From Sphingosinicella sp. LHD-64 (lineage in GTDB: Bacteria > Pseudomonadota > Alphaproteobacteria > Sphingomonadales > Sphingomonadaceae): 64,000 bases of DNA. The notes beneath the pieces were generated by a model, which saw only the letters and a list, made by a program, of their open reading frames with translations, was not told the DNA's origin and searched no databases. This document shows, in pieces, positions 1-9,836 of the stretch. The stretch covers positions 942,001 to 1,006,000 of the forward strand of contig NZ_JAVIFV010000003.1 of assembly GCF_031157375.1 (NCBI RefSeq). Reading direction: 5' to 3'. The position numbers and the translations under genes were made by a program. Numbering within the stretch: the stretch's first letter is position 1; the number at the start of each line of letters is the position of its first letter.

Positions 1-28
1 CATTCGGAACGCTCGTGCCTCTAGATGA

Positions 29-511
29 TCAGTCGATCAGGCCGTTATCGCGGAGGACCTGACGCTCATCGCCGGTGATCCAGGCGAAGACCTTCGGCGT
101 CCCATCGCGAATCTGGAGCAGGTAAATGTTGGTGAAGGGGATTTCCTTGCCGCCCTTGTAGCGGGCGACCCAGTCGACATGGGCCATGGCGTGGTGGTCG
201 TCGAGGTCGGTGACCCTGACATCGGCGACGTCCATCGCAAGCGTGCCGATCCTGCGATAATATTTGATGCCGCGCGGGATCATCAGGCGGAAGAGGAGGC
301 CGTTGCGGCCGCCCGCGACGCCGTTGGGATCGGCGCCCACGAAATAGCGGGCGAAGGCCTCGCGCGTCCCCGTGACGTCAATCTTCGACGGGTCGGCGAG
401 GGCGTCGTTCATGCGCTGCGCATAGGCCGCGAAGAAGGGCCGGATCAGCGCCTCATGCGAGCGCCCTGGCGCGCTTGCCGATGTGCCCGAGGTCTTCGAC
501 GAAGCGGGCAT
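29..511 (-). CDS. SnoaL/NTF2-like fold protein
   Basis: A 160-residue protein that looks like a SnoaL/NTF2-type cone-shaped fold: an N-terminal helix region (FFAAYAQRMNDAL), then alternating strands ending in a hydrophobic stretch around IYLLQIRDGTPKVFAW. Such proteins bind small ligands or act as small isomerases or hydrolases; nothing here tells which. The first ATG puts 59 bases of overlap on the end of the upstream udgX-like gene. The low-complexity first 17 residues suggest the true start may be later, for example the Met at about residue 34. It is the last gene of a minus-strand run with udgX and the hemerythrin. The fold call is moderate and the function is unknown. Confidence 0.6.
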   Translation of the reverse strand: MPASSKTSGTSASAPGRSHEALIRPFFAAYAQRMNDALADPSKIDVTGTREAFARYFVGADPNGVAGGRNGLLFRLMIPRGIKYYRRIGTLAMDVADVRVTDLDDHHAMAHVDWVARYKGGKEIPFTNIYLLQIRDGTPKVFAWITGDERQVLRDNGLID

Positions 512-1466
512 ATTCCTCTTCCTTGTTGTCGCGGACGCGGAGCAGGAAGCTCGGATGCACTGTCACCCAGGCCTCGCCGACATCAGCGAGCGCATGGCCC
601 TTGCCGCGCAGCGCCGAGATCGTCACCGCCTTACCGAACAGCGATCGGGCCGCGGTGGCGCCGAGGGCGACGGTGAGCTCGGGCCGGATCAGCGCCAGCT
701 CCTGCTGGATCCACGAGCGGCAGGCGGCGATCTCCCCGCCGTTCGGCTTCTCGTGAATGCGACGCTTGCCGCGGCGGACGAACTTGAAATGCTTGACCGC
801 ATTGGTGACGTAGGTGCGCTTGCGATCGATCCCGGCCTCGGCCAAGGCTTTGTCGAAGAGCTGACCAGCGGGGCCGACGAAGGGCTTCCCAGCGAGATCC
901 TCCTGATCGCCCGGCTGCTCCCCGACGAAGACGATGCTCGCACCGAGCGGCCCCTCGCCGAACACCGTTTGCGTCGCATGCTTGTAGAGATCGCAGCGGG
1001 TGCAGTGCGCCGCCTCGGCGCACACCGATTCCCATCTCTTCGTCACATTGCCGCCGGCCATCTCGGCGACCGAGGCGGCGACCATCTGCGTCTCCCACGC
1101 CTGCGCACCTGCAATCAGGTCCGGCATCAACGCTGTCTCGGACATGTTTTTCCATTCGTCCTCGCCCGGTTCGCAGAGCTGCGGGAAAGCGCGCGTCTTG
1201 TGCATGTCACGGCGGACCGCGCGCGCCATCAGCTCAAGCCGGCGCAGCAGCGGATCGGCAGCGTCCTCCATCGCCCGCGGATTGTCGCGCAGACGGCAAA
1301 GGAAGGCATAGAGGAGCGAGAAGCGTTCCGGGTCGCGATGACGGATCACCGTGCGGGCGAGGTCGACGAACGGGCGTGGCACAGAAAAGGCGCCTTCCGC
1401 GGCTGGCGGAGCCGGGGCGGGCGCCATGTTGAAAAGATCGACTTCGCTTTCGACCTGCCACAACAC
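453..1466 (-). CDS. udgX: UdgX-family uracil-DNA glycosylase with shortened DUF4130-like N-terminal domain
   Basis: The C-terminal half (residues about 140-337) is a uracil-DNA glycosylase of the UdgX type. It has cysteines at 149, 155, 158 and 249 suited to a 4Fe-4S cluster, the GEQPGD motif at 182-187, the KRRIH loop at 234-238 whose His becomes covalently linked to the excised uracil site in UdgX, and HPSFLLR at 304-310. The N-terminal 110 residues match the DUF4130 SAM-like domain often fused to UdgX, but the middle of that domain (about 100 residues) is missing between HKTRAF and WKNMSETALMPDL. Coding-like sequence continues in frame upstream of this GTG (TVRLAAEDDFDGWR), back to a CTG at 1589 next to the hemerythrin stop, with no ATG/GTG/TTG. 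The true start is therefore probably upstream. The UDG assignment is strong; the state of the N-terminal domain is inferred from family knowledge. Confidence 0.87.
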   Translation of the reverse strand: MLWQVESEVDLFNMAPAPAPPAAEGAFSVPRPFVDLARTVIRHRDPERFSLLYAFLCRLRDNPRAMEDAADPLLRRLELMARAVRRDMHKTRAFPQLCEPGEDEWKNMSETALMPDLIAGAQAWETQMVAASVAEMAGGNVTKRWESVCAEAAHCTRCDLYKHATQTVFGEGPLGASIVFVGEQPGDQEDLAGKPFVGPAGQLFDKALAEAGIDRKRTYVTNAVKHFKFVRRGKRRIHEKPNGGEIAACRSWIQQELALIRPELTVALGATAARSLFGKAVTISALRGKGHALADVGEAWVTVHPSFLLRVRDNKEEEYARFVEDLGHIGKRARALA

Positions 1467-1569
1467 CTCTTCCGGCGCCGCATGGACCAGGGCGAGGGCG
1501 CGGGCCGCGCTGCGCCAGCCGTCGAAATCATCCTCGGCGGCGAGGCGGACCGTGCGGATCGGCCCGCGT

Positions 1570-2052
1570 TCAGTCGCGCGCGTCGCCAGGGTCGTCCTCC
1601 TCGGCGAGCGCCAACTCCTTCGGCTTGCGCGCCTCGAACACGCAGGCGAGGCGGTCCTGCTCGGCCTGCGGCAGGTCCTTCGCCGCGGCCGGGAACATCT
1701 CCTCTTCCTCCTCGTCGATATGATGCTCGTAGCGGTGACGCATCTCCTTGAACTTCGCGAGCCAAGCCGAGGAGCTCATGTCGGTCTCGATCAGTTGCCC
1801 AAGGAAATCGTCGATCTCCTTGTGCTCGGCGACCGAATGGCGGGCATCGTCGCGCAGCTCGGGATTGGCGAGCATGCAGGCGTAGAGCGATTCCTCTTCG
1901 GCCGCGGCATGGGCGGAGACCTCGATCCGGAACGCCTCGAACAGATCGCGCCGCTCGGCGCTGTCGCCACTGGTCTCGCCGAGCCTGGCGAGCATCTTGC
2001 GGTGACGATCATGGTCGGCCTTCAGATCGGCGAAAATGCGGGCGTCAGCCAT
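1570..2052 (-). CDS. hemerythrin HHE-domain protein
   Basis: A 160-residue cytosolic protein with the HHE cation-binding pattern of bacterial hemerythrins: His residues in DLKADHDRHRKML, VSAHAAAEEES, SVAEHKEID and MRHRYEHHIDEEEEEMF, spaced as four helices that hold a di-iron site. Such proteins bind oxygen or nitric oxide, or handle iron under oxidative stress. The start at 2052 is chosen over a longer frame (2079) because GGAG lies 6-9 bases upstream (aaaggagacacatATG). The C-terminus is acidic and probably disordered. It ends 104 bases before the annotated udgX-like start and probably directly abuts that gene's real start, so the two may be co-transcribed with a link to DNA damage or redox stress. 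Confidence 0.88.
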   Translation of the reverse strand: MADARIFADLKADHDRHRKMLARLGETSGDSAERRDLFEAFRIEVSAHAAAEEESLYACMLANPELRDDARHSVAEHKEIDDFLGQLIETDMSSSAWLAKFKEMRHRYEHHIDEEEEEMFPAAAKDLPQAEQDRLACVFEARKPKELALAEEDDPGDARD

Positions 2053-2235
2053 ATGTGTCTCCTTTCCTTGTGGCTTCAACCGGCGACGGTGCCCTCTTGT
2101 TTCACGTCAGCAGATACATGCGTTCACTATATGTTCTTATGGCCACTTTGTCGAGGGCAGGCCGGCCCGCACCTTGCGTCCGCGATCTGACACCATATGC
2201 CTGACGCTCTCGACGCTTCGGGCAGGGAGGCGCGC

Positions 2236-3287
2236 ATGAAGTTCCTGAATCGGTCTCGGTCAGCATCGCACTTCTGTGCGGCCTTTCGCTGACGCTGGCG
2301 GCGCCCGCGCAGGAGCGGATGACGGCGCCGTCGGGCGGCGACATTCCGGCGAACTTCACCCAGCCGACCGCCGCCTACGACTATGAGCGGCGCGAGGTGA
2401 TGATCCCGATGCGCGACGGGGTCCGCCTGCATACCGTGATCATCGTGCCGAAAAATGCGCGGACCTGCCGATTCTGTTGACCCGCACGCCCTACAACGCC
2501 TCGGGGCGGACCTCGCGGACGGACAGCCCGCACATGCTGGCAACCTTGCCGGAGGGCGACGAGGATGTGCGCGGCAAATACGGCTCGGAGGGCGACTATG
2601 TCGTGACCCGGCCGGTGCGTGGGCCGTTCAACCCGACCGAGACCGATCACACCACCGACGCTTGGGACACGATCGAGTGGCTGGTGAACCGCGAGAACCT
2701 GCCGGAGAGCAACGGCCGGGTCGGCATGATCGGATCGTCCTACGAAGGCTTCACCGTCGTGATGGCGCTGCTCGATCCGCATCCGGCGCTGAGGGTCGCC
2801 GCGCCGCAGAGCCCGATGATCGACGGCGATGACTGGTTCCATTACGGCGCCTTCCGCCAGGCCAATATCGGCTGGATCGGGTCGCAGACCGGCTACAAGG
2901 GCGCGGGCGAGCAGCCAGCGCAGGGCGCCTATGACGATTACGAGACCTTCCGGCGGATTGGCTCGGCCGGCGCCTGGGCGCGCCAGTCCGGTTTCGACCA
3001 GCTCCCCTTCTGGCAGCGGATGAGCGCGCACCCGGCCTATGACGCCTTCTGGCAGGGGCAGGCGCTCGATCGACTGCTTACCGCCCGCCCTTCGAACGTC
3101 CCGACGATGTGGATCCAGGGCCTGTGAGACCAGGAGGACATGTACGGCGCAATCATGACCTGGGAGGCGTTGAAGGCCGCGGGCCACGAGACCAACAACT
3201 GGCTGGTGATGGGGCCATGGCGGCACAGCGGGGTCAATTACGATGGCTCGTCGCTGGGGGCGTTTCGGCGCCACACGCTGCTGCCGT
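2236..3287 (+). pseudogene. decayed CocE/NonD-family alpha/beta hydrolase
   Basis: Remnant of a secreted CocE/NonD hydrolase (X-Pro dipeptidyl peptidase/alpha-amino-acid ester hydrolase family). A good ribosome site (cagggagg) precedes the ATG at 2236, but the frame shifts within five codons. The signal peptide and MRDGVRLHT block are read in another frame from about 2250 to 2457. A second shift near 2460 leads to the frame holding LLTRTPYNASG and the nucleophile elbow GSSYEGF (about 2738-2758). At 3125-3127 the Trp expected in GLWDQEDMYG is TGA. Coding-like sequence then runs on (TWEALKAAGHETNNWL, MGPWRHSG) to RRHTLLP near 3287, where similarity stops at a palindrome and an IS481 remnant. 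The catalytic Asp/His region beyond this is gone. At least two frameshifts, one nonsense codon and a 3' truncation make this a clear pseudogene. Confidence 0.85.
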
Positions 3288-3291
3288 GAAG

Positions 3292-3312
3292 GTCCCGGAC
3301 CTGATCCGGGAC
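3292..3312. repeat. REP-like hairpin at hydrolase/IS481 junction
   Basis: GTCCCGGA (3292-3299) and TCCGGGAC (3305-3312) form a perfect 8-bp inverted repeat around a 5-base loop. The pattern resembles the small 'CCGGA...TCCGG' palindromes scattered through alphaproteobacterial genomes. It lies exactly between the broken hydrolase and the broken transposase. Confidence 0.6.
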
Positions 3313-3797
3313 TGCCTCTACTCGCTCCATCTCTATGTCGCGATCGACCGCACCTCGAAGCTCGCCTGCGCCCAGCTCCACGCCAAAGCCAACCGGCCCA
3401 CCGCCGTTATGTTCCTGGAAGCGCTGATCGCGGCGATCCCCTACGACCTCCACACGATCCTGACCGATAATCCTGTCCTGAGCGACTGCCGCAGGCAGGC
3501 AGTCGAAGGGGGCATCCAGCACGGCATCGAGCATCGGCTCACCAAGCCCAACCATCCCTGGACCAATGGCCAGGTCGAGCGCATGAACCGCACCATCAAG
3601 GACGCCACCGTCAAACGCTACCATTGCGACAGCCACGACCAGCTCCGGCAGCATCTCCAGCTCTTCATCGACGCCCACAACCACGGCCGCAGGCTCAAGA
3701 CCCTGCATGGCCTCACCCCCTACGAATATTCTGGACAGAAGAGCCGAACCGATTCAAATCAGACCCGTATCACCACCCCACGGGACCAAACACCTAG
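3313..3797 (+). mobile_element. IS481-family transposase remnant
   Basis: The C-terminal part of an IS481-type DDE transposase: LHLYVAIDRTSKLA, then TILTDN (second catalytic Asp), HGIEHRLTKPNHPWTNGQVE (catalytic Glu at its end) and GLTPYEY. The N-terminal helix-turn-helix and the first catalytic Asp are missing. The loop between TDN and HGIEHR has been replaced by a palindromic repeat (3471-3511). After TPYEY the frame shifts, and the family's usual tail (WTEEPNRF, HHPTGPNT, stop at 3795-3797) is read in the +1 frame from about 3733. The element has no visible terminal inverted repeats, so only an inactive core is left. Its end overlaps the stop codon of pdeM on the other strand by two bases. 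Confidence 0.85.
3471..3511. repeat. REP-like palindrome inside the transposase remnant
   Basis: The sequence begins TCCTGTCCTGAGCGA and ends TCGAAGGGG, with a stem GACTGCC/GGCAGTC between. The same flanks (CCTGTCCTGAGCGA...TCGAAGGG) occur at 22958-22983 and, in inverted orientation and slightly changed, at 46719-46754. It replaces transposase codons without breaking the reading frame. Confidence 0.7.
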
Positions 3798-4495
3798 GCG
3801 GCCAGCGGGAAGCGCAGCAAGCGATCTGCAACCGGGACCAGCGCTTCCGCACCCGTCCCCACTGCACGCCCGATCTCCGGATGCCGGGCGTCGAGCCCGC
3901 CGGTCAGCGCGCCGAACGCCGGCAGGATCAGCTTGCGCTCCGTCGCGACGAAGCAGCGGCGCGACACCATCCGGCCGCGATGGCTGATCCGGAGCTTGGG
4001 ATGGAAATGGCCGGACAGTTCGGGGCGGCTTTCGCCGGGCACGGCCTCGTGACGCAGGATCAGGCCGTCGATCTCCGCCTCGTCGACGATCACGCCGCCG
4101 CAGGTGTCGGTGAATGATGGGGTTGCGCTGTCCCCCGGACAGCGCAACCCCATCATGGGATCATGATTGCCGACGATCCACGTCCAGCGCGTCGCGGCCG
4201 TGAGCCCGGTCAGGATCTCGCGGGCGCGCACCGGCAGGCGATCGCAGCCGTCGCTGTCGTGGAAGCTGTCGCCCAGGCACCAGATTTCCCCGGCGCCGAC
4301 TCCGACGACGAGACGAGTCAAATCCGTCAGCGTCGCAATCGAATCGTAGGGCGGCAGCATCTGCCCGCCCTTGGCGAACCAGCTCGCCTTTTCGAGATGG
4401 AGGTCGGCGACCAGCAACGCGCTGCGTGCCGGCCAGAACAAGGCGCCCTGCGACAGCGCCTCGAACTTGTGACCGCAGAACGAAAAGGGAACCAT
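3794..4495 (-). CDS. pdeM: ligase-associated DNA damage response phosphoesterase PdeM, with in-frame palindrome insertion
   Basis: A 233-residue calcineurin-like metallophosphoesterase of the PdeM group, which usually travels with an ATP-dependent DNA ligase, an exonuclease and an Lhr-like helicase in bacterial DNA repair. Metal-binding motifs are all present: DLH at 31-33, GD at 75-76, GNHD at 109-112, His149 and GHFHP at 162-166. Directly after GNHDP there are about 16 extra residues (roughly 114-130: MMGLRCPGDSATPSFTD), encoded by a 43-bp perfect hairpin. No partner repair genes adjoin it here; its 3' end touches the IS481 remnant, so the usual neighbours may have been lost by rearrangement. 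The ATG at 4495 is the only good start. The family call is firm; whether the insertion allows activity is not known. Confidence 0.88.
   Translation of the reverse strand: MVPFSFCGHKFEALSQGALFWPARSALLVADLHLEKASWFAKGGQMLPPYDSIATLTDLTRLVVGVGAGEIWCLGDSFHDSDGCDRLPVRAREILTGLTAATRWTWIVGNHDPMMGLRCPGDSATPSFTDTCGGVIVDEAEIDGLILRHEAVPGESRPELSGHFHPKLRISHRGRMVSRRCFVATERKLILPAFGALTGGLDARHPEIGRAVGTGAEALVPVADRLLRFPLAA
4114..4156. repeat. 20-bp perfect inverted repeat inside pdeM
   Basis: The left arm ATGATGGGGTTGCGCTGTCC (4114-4133) and right arm GGACAGCGCAACCCCATCAT (4137-4156) are perfectly complementary around a CCC loop. It lies inside the pdeM reading frame immediately after the codons for GNHDP and keeps that frame open. 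Confidence 0.85.
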
Positions 4496-4547
4496 GGACC
4501 CGCTATAGCGCGGGCCGGGCCGCGATCAAGCGCCTAAGGTCTGGATC

Positions 4548-4688
4548 CTAGCGCGCCGCCTCGATCGCCGTCGGAGCGACCGGCGCAGCCTCGCTGACGC
4601 CGTGGAAGGCGAAGAAGAGGACGCCACCCAGCACGAAGCCCTGGCCGACCAGCGCAAACGGATTTTGCAGCTTCTTCCAGAACGTCAT
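4548..4688 (-). CDS. small single-pass membrane protein
   Basis: A 46-residue protein starting MTFWKKLQNPFALVGQGF. It has a short basic N-terminus, one membrane segment (about residues 13-31, LVGQGFVLGGVLFFAFHGV) and a short Ala/Pro-rich tail. A longer frame from 4805 exists, but its first 39 residues are Arg-rich and not gene-like. The start at 4688 follows a purine-rich stretch (aagagcgagacg). Small proteins of this type are common in sphingomonads; no function is assigned. Confidence 0.6.
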   Translation of the reverse strand: MTFWKKLQNPFALVGQGFVLGGVLFFAFHGVSEAAPVAPTAIEAAR

Positions 4689-4819
4689 GACTCGTCTCGC
4701 TCTTCGTCTCGGTTGCGGCCTGCGCCGCGCAAACGCGCGCCCGTTACACAACCGAAAAGGCGTTGGCACGCAAAATCTGGTTAGAGACCCCACCTTAAAC
4801 GGCACCTGAACCGGACTGT

Positions 4820-5341
4820 TCAGTCGCGTTCAGCTTTCTCTCCGTTCTGAGGCAGAAACCGGGTGATCAGCTTGACGAGGGTGAGCAGCGCGATGCCAAG
4901 GCCGGTGCCGACGATCACCAGCCGGTACTGCCCGGCGCCTGCAGCGATGCCGACCGCGGCCGCCACCCAGATATTGGCCGCGGTCGTCATGTTCACGACA
5001 TTGGCGCCGCGCACGAAGATCACGCCGGCGGCGATGAAGCCGATCGCCTGGCTGAGCCCCTGGATCGCCCGCAGCGGATCGGGCGAATAATCGTCGCTGC
5101 GCAGCTCGACGGTCAGCATCAGCGACGAGACCATGATCATCGCCGAGCTGAGCGCGACCAGCGCATGGGTGCGTATGCCCGCCTCGTGGCCCTGCAGCTC
5201 GCGGTCGAGCCCGAGCAGCAACCCCACGAGGGCGGCGACGCCGAGCCGGAGCGTCAGCTCGGTCCAGGAGAAGACGGCGAGCGGATCATGTTCGAACACG
5301 CTCGCCCAATGCAGAGGCGCGGCACAGGTTCCGGCGCGCAC
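4820..5341 (-). CDS. MgtC/SapB family membrane protein
   Basis: A 173-residue inner-membrane protein with the MgtC/SapB N-terminal domain: four to five hydrophobic segments, the start motif ELTLRLGVAALVGLLLGLDR with its conserved Glu/Arg, then GIRTHALVAL, and GFIAAGVIFVRG before TTAANIWVAAAVGIAAGAG. MgtC proteins modulate F-type ATPase activity or magnesium and acid-stress survival; no soluble C-terminal domain is present, as in short family members. The annotated start is GTG. It sits 3 bases downstream of the rhodanese gene, so the two are probably transcribed together. Confidence 0.85.
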   Translation of the reverse strand: MRAGTCAAPLHWASVFEHDPLAVFSWTELTLRLGVAALVGLLLGLDRELQGHEAGIRTHALVALSSAMIMVSSLMLTVELRSDDYSPDPLRAIQGLSQAIGFIAAGVIFVRGANVVNMTTAANIWVAAAVGIAAGAGQYRLVIVGTGLGIALLTLVKLITRFLPQNGEKAERD

Positions 5342-5344
5342 TCG

Positions 5345-5854
5345 CTACGGCGTGTAGCCGCCGCCCGTCACCCAGCGCACCTGGGGATCGTTGAAATCCA
5401 TCACGTCGCTGAGCTCACGCACGTTGCGGTAGCCGTAGCCGACGAGGTGGACGAAGGTGGACAGGTTGAGTGCGAGCGGCATCGATTTCAGGACGACCGG
5501 CTGCACGTCGTTGCGAAAGTTGTTGTTGCAGTAGATCAGGATCGGCCGGTCGGTGCGGCCGATGACGGCGGCGAGGCTTTCCTCGCTGAACTCCGGCAGC
5601 GGCAGGTTGACCGCGCCCTCGATATGGCCGGCGGCGAACTGGCGGGCGGTGCGCGCATCCAGGATCAGCACGTCCGGCTCGGCCGCGGCCGTGACGAAAT
5701 CGTCCCAGCTGATGAGCCGGGTCTGGCGATAGCCCTCCACCTCGTTGGCGAGCTGACGATAGCCGGCATAGTCGATCTGGGGATTGGGCGGGGCGGCAGC
5801 CGTGGCCGGAACCGCGGCGCAGGCAAGGAGAAGCGGAAGCACGCAACGCAACAT
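5345..5854 (-). CDS. periplasmic rhodanese-like protein
   Basis: A 169-residue exported protein. The signal peptide is residues 1-20 (MLRCVLPLLLACAAVPATAA). The rhodanese fold follows: DVLILDARTARQFAAGHIEGAVNLPLPEF is the classic CH2A-type region, and YCNNNFRN carries the candidate catalytic Cys in a loop longer and more Asn-rich than that of sulfurtransferases. Export suggests a periplasmic thiol or sulfur-transfer role. The ATG is preceded by a clear ribosome site (gaaaggagagtctc). Its stop lies 3 bases before the MgtC start. The fold is certain; the substrate is not. Confidence 0.85.
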   Translation of the reverse strand: MLRCVLPLLLACAAVPATAAAPPNPQIDYAGYRQLANEVEGYRQTRLISWDDFVTAAAEPDVLILDARTARQFAAGHIEGAVNLPLPEFSEESLAAVIGRTDRPILIYCNNNFRNDVQPVVLKSMPLALNLSTFVHLVGYGYRNVRELSDVMDFNDPQVRWVTGGGYTP

Positions 5855-5898
5855 GAGACTCTCCTTTCGGAAGGCGATATCGCTACGGCAGCGTAACT

Positions 5899-6582
5899 TT
5901 ATCGGGCCTGAATGGTCTCGCCGAGCATCGCGAACGCCCGGACCGGAAAGGTGCCCATGCCGGCGATCTTCGGCGGCACCGCGGTGAAGAGGAAGCCCGC
6001 GTCCGGCAGCGCGCCGAGATTGGTCATATGCTCGCAGATCAGGATGTCGTTGCCGAGCAGGACGGTATGCACCGGACGGGCGCGGCCGCCGGTGTCGTCG
6101 ATATTGTGGCTGTCGATGCCGACCAGCGCCACGCTTTGGCGGGCCAGGAAATGCGCGGCTGCCTCGGTCAGGTGGGGATGGCCCGTCTGATAGGCGTCCG
6201 TGCGCCAGTGGCGATCCCAGCCGGTATGGACGAGCACCGCCTTGCCGGCGAGGTCGTGGCCTTCGAACAGGTCCCGGTCGATGGCCGTCGCCTCTGTCCT
6301 GAGGACGAGGCCGGGCAGGGCGACGAGCTGCCCGAGCTTCAGGCCGGCGAGATCGGCGCCGCCGGCGAAGCGGTGGAATGGCGAGTCGAGATAGGTGCCG
6401 GTGTTGGCGACCATGTCGATCCGGCCGATCTGGAAGGTCGAGCCGTCGTCATAGAAGGCAGCCGACGCCTCGCGCTGCCAGAAGTCGCAGATATGCGGCC
6501 CTGGCAACCCCTTGTGGGTGGTCATGCCGTCCTCGATCACATGACTGAGGTCGACGAGCGTCTGGCCTTCCTGATGTTCCAT
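5899..6582 (-). CDS. cyclase family protein (kynurenine formamidase-like)
   Basis: A 227-residue enzyme of the cyclase/KynB superfamily. Diagnostic stretches are LSHVIEDGM near the N-terminus, ANTGTYLDSPFHRF (metal-binding His/Asp loop, related to HxGTHxDxPxH), VLVHTGWDRHW, and GIDSHNIDD. The first His of the usual HxGTHxDxPxH motif is replaced by Asn, and the second by Tyr (ANTGTYLDSPFH), which marks a divergent subgroup. Members hydrolyse formamides or cyclic amides such as N-formylkynurenine or isatin. The ATG at 6582 overlaps the end of the upstream membrane gene by 46 bases; the longer frame to 6816 is not coding. Confidence 0.82.
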   Translation of the reverse strand: MEHQEGQTLVDLSHVIEDGMTTHKGLPGPHICDFWQREASAAFYDDGSTFQIGRIDMVANTGTYLDSPFHRFAGGADLAGLKLGQLVALPGLVLRTEATAIDRDLFEGHDLAGKAVLVHTGWDRHWRTDAYQTGHPHLTEAAAHFLARQSVALVGIDSHNIDDTGGRARPVHTVLLGNDILICEHMTNLGALPDAGFLFTAVPPKIAGMGTFPVRAFAMLGETIQAR

Positions 6583-6805
6583 AAAGCGAGCAATCCCAGC
6601 CCTGCCCAGATCACGTTCACCGCCGCCGACGGATAGGCGCCGTTGACCCCGCTGTTGACGATGAAGCCGGCCGCGGCGGCGACATTCATCCACTGGTAGA
6701 GCGGCGAGCGCGCATCGACCTTGCCGCTGTTGAGCAGCCCGTAGGCGGCGAGGATCAGGACCGCCGAGATCCAGCCCAGCGCCTCGACCAGGATGCCGGC
6801 TACGC

Positions 6806-6809
<4 letters not shown>
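6537..6809 (-). CDS. CBU_0592-like small membrane protein, probable CTG start
   Basis: A 90-residue protein with three membrane segments: [20 protein letters not shown], then [18 protein letters not shown], then [17 protein letters not shown]. It matches the short CBU_0592-like membrane family of unknown function. No ATG, GTG or TTG lies in frame near the expected N-terminus. The best start is CTG at 6809-6807, whose TG forms the first two bases of the acnA stop TGA, giving [12 protein letters not shown], the length seen in relatives. It lies between acnA and the cyclase in one transcript. The frame is supported by its membrane pattern; the start is inferred. Confidence 0.7.
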
Positions 6810-9490
<2,681 letters not shown>

Positions 9491-9515
9491 GTGTGCGCTC
9501 CCCGTATAAACTCGT

Positions 9516-9534
9516 CGCGAAGTGATACTTCGCG
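9516..9534 (-). promoter_or_regulatory. hairpin/operator-like palindrome upstream of acnA
   Basis: CGCGAAGT (9516-9523) and ACTTCGCG (9527-9534) are perfect arms around GAT. They lie 26-44 bases before the acnA ATG, so this could be a protein operator or a leader hairpin. No regulator is identified. Confidence 0.45.
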
Positions 9535-9627
9535 CCGGGCAAGGGCAGCCTGCCCGGACGCTCTGCGCCGGGCCTTAGCAAGAGCGGGGGCAAGGGGAAA
9601 GGTGGCTGGGGTGTCAAATCGTCGCGG

Positions 9628-9660
9628 AAAGGGCGCCCAGTCCTGAAGACCGGACGCCCT
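9628..9660 (-). terminator. intrinsic terminator after the Cys-rich gene pair
   Basis: On the minus strand AGGGCGTCCGGTC pairs with GACTGGGCGCCCT (two G-U pairs) around a short loop, followed by TTT. It lies 21 bases past the stop of the 39-residue Cys-rich peptide gene and separates it from acnA. Confidence 0.6.
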
Positions 9661-9680
9661 CCCGTGGTCAGACTAGTGCT

Positions 9681-9800
9681 TTAGCAGCAGCCGCAGCAAC
9701 CACATGCTTCGGCGACGGCGTGAAGCGCGCCGGGCACGGCGGCGAGAGCCCCCGAGCCGGCGAACAGCAAGCCGATCGTCGCTGCGATCATCTTCTTCAT
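9681..9800 (-). CDS. 39-residue secreted peptide with CGCCGCC C-terminus
   Basis: A short frame with a strong ribosome site (caggagaaacatc before ATG). The product starts MKKMIAATIGLLFAGSGALA, a signal peptide or membrane anchor, and ends EACGCCGCC, with Cys at 33, 35, 36, 38 and 39. Five cysteines in seven terminal residues suggest binding of a soft metal or metalloid such as As(III), Cu(I) or Zn(II). It follows the 101-residue Cys/His-rich exported protein by 36 bases and is closed by a terminator, so the two form an operon. That operon diverges from the arsenic genes. The metal role is inference, and the gene is shorter than most gene finders accept. Confidence 0.65.
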   Translation of the reverse strand: MKKMIAATIGLLFAGSGALAAVPGALHAVAEACGCCGCC

Positions 9801-9836
9801 GATGTTTCTCCTGGAAACGAACTTTCGATTGCGATG

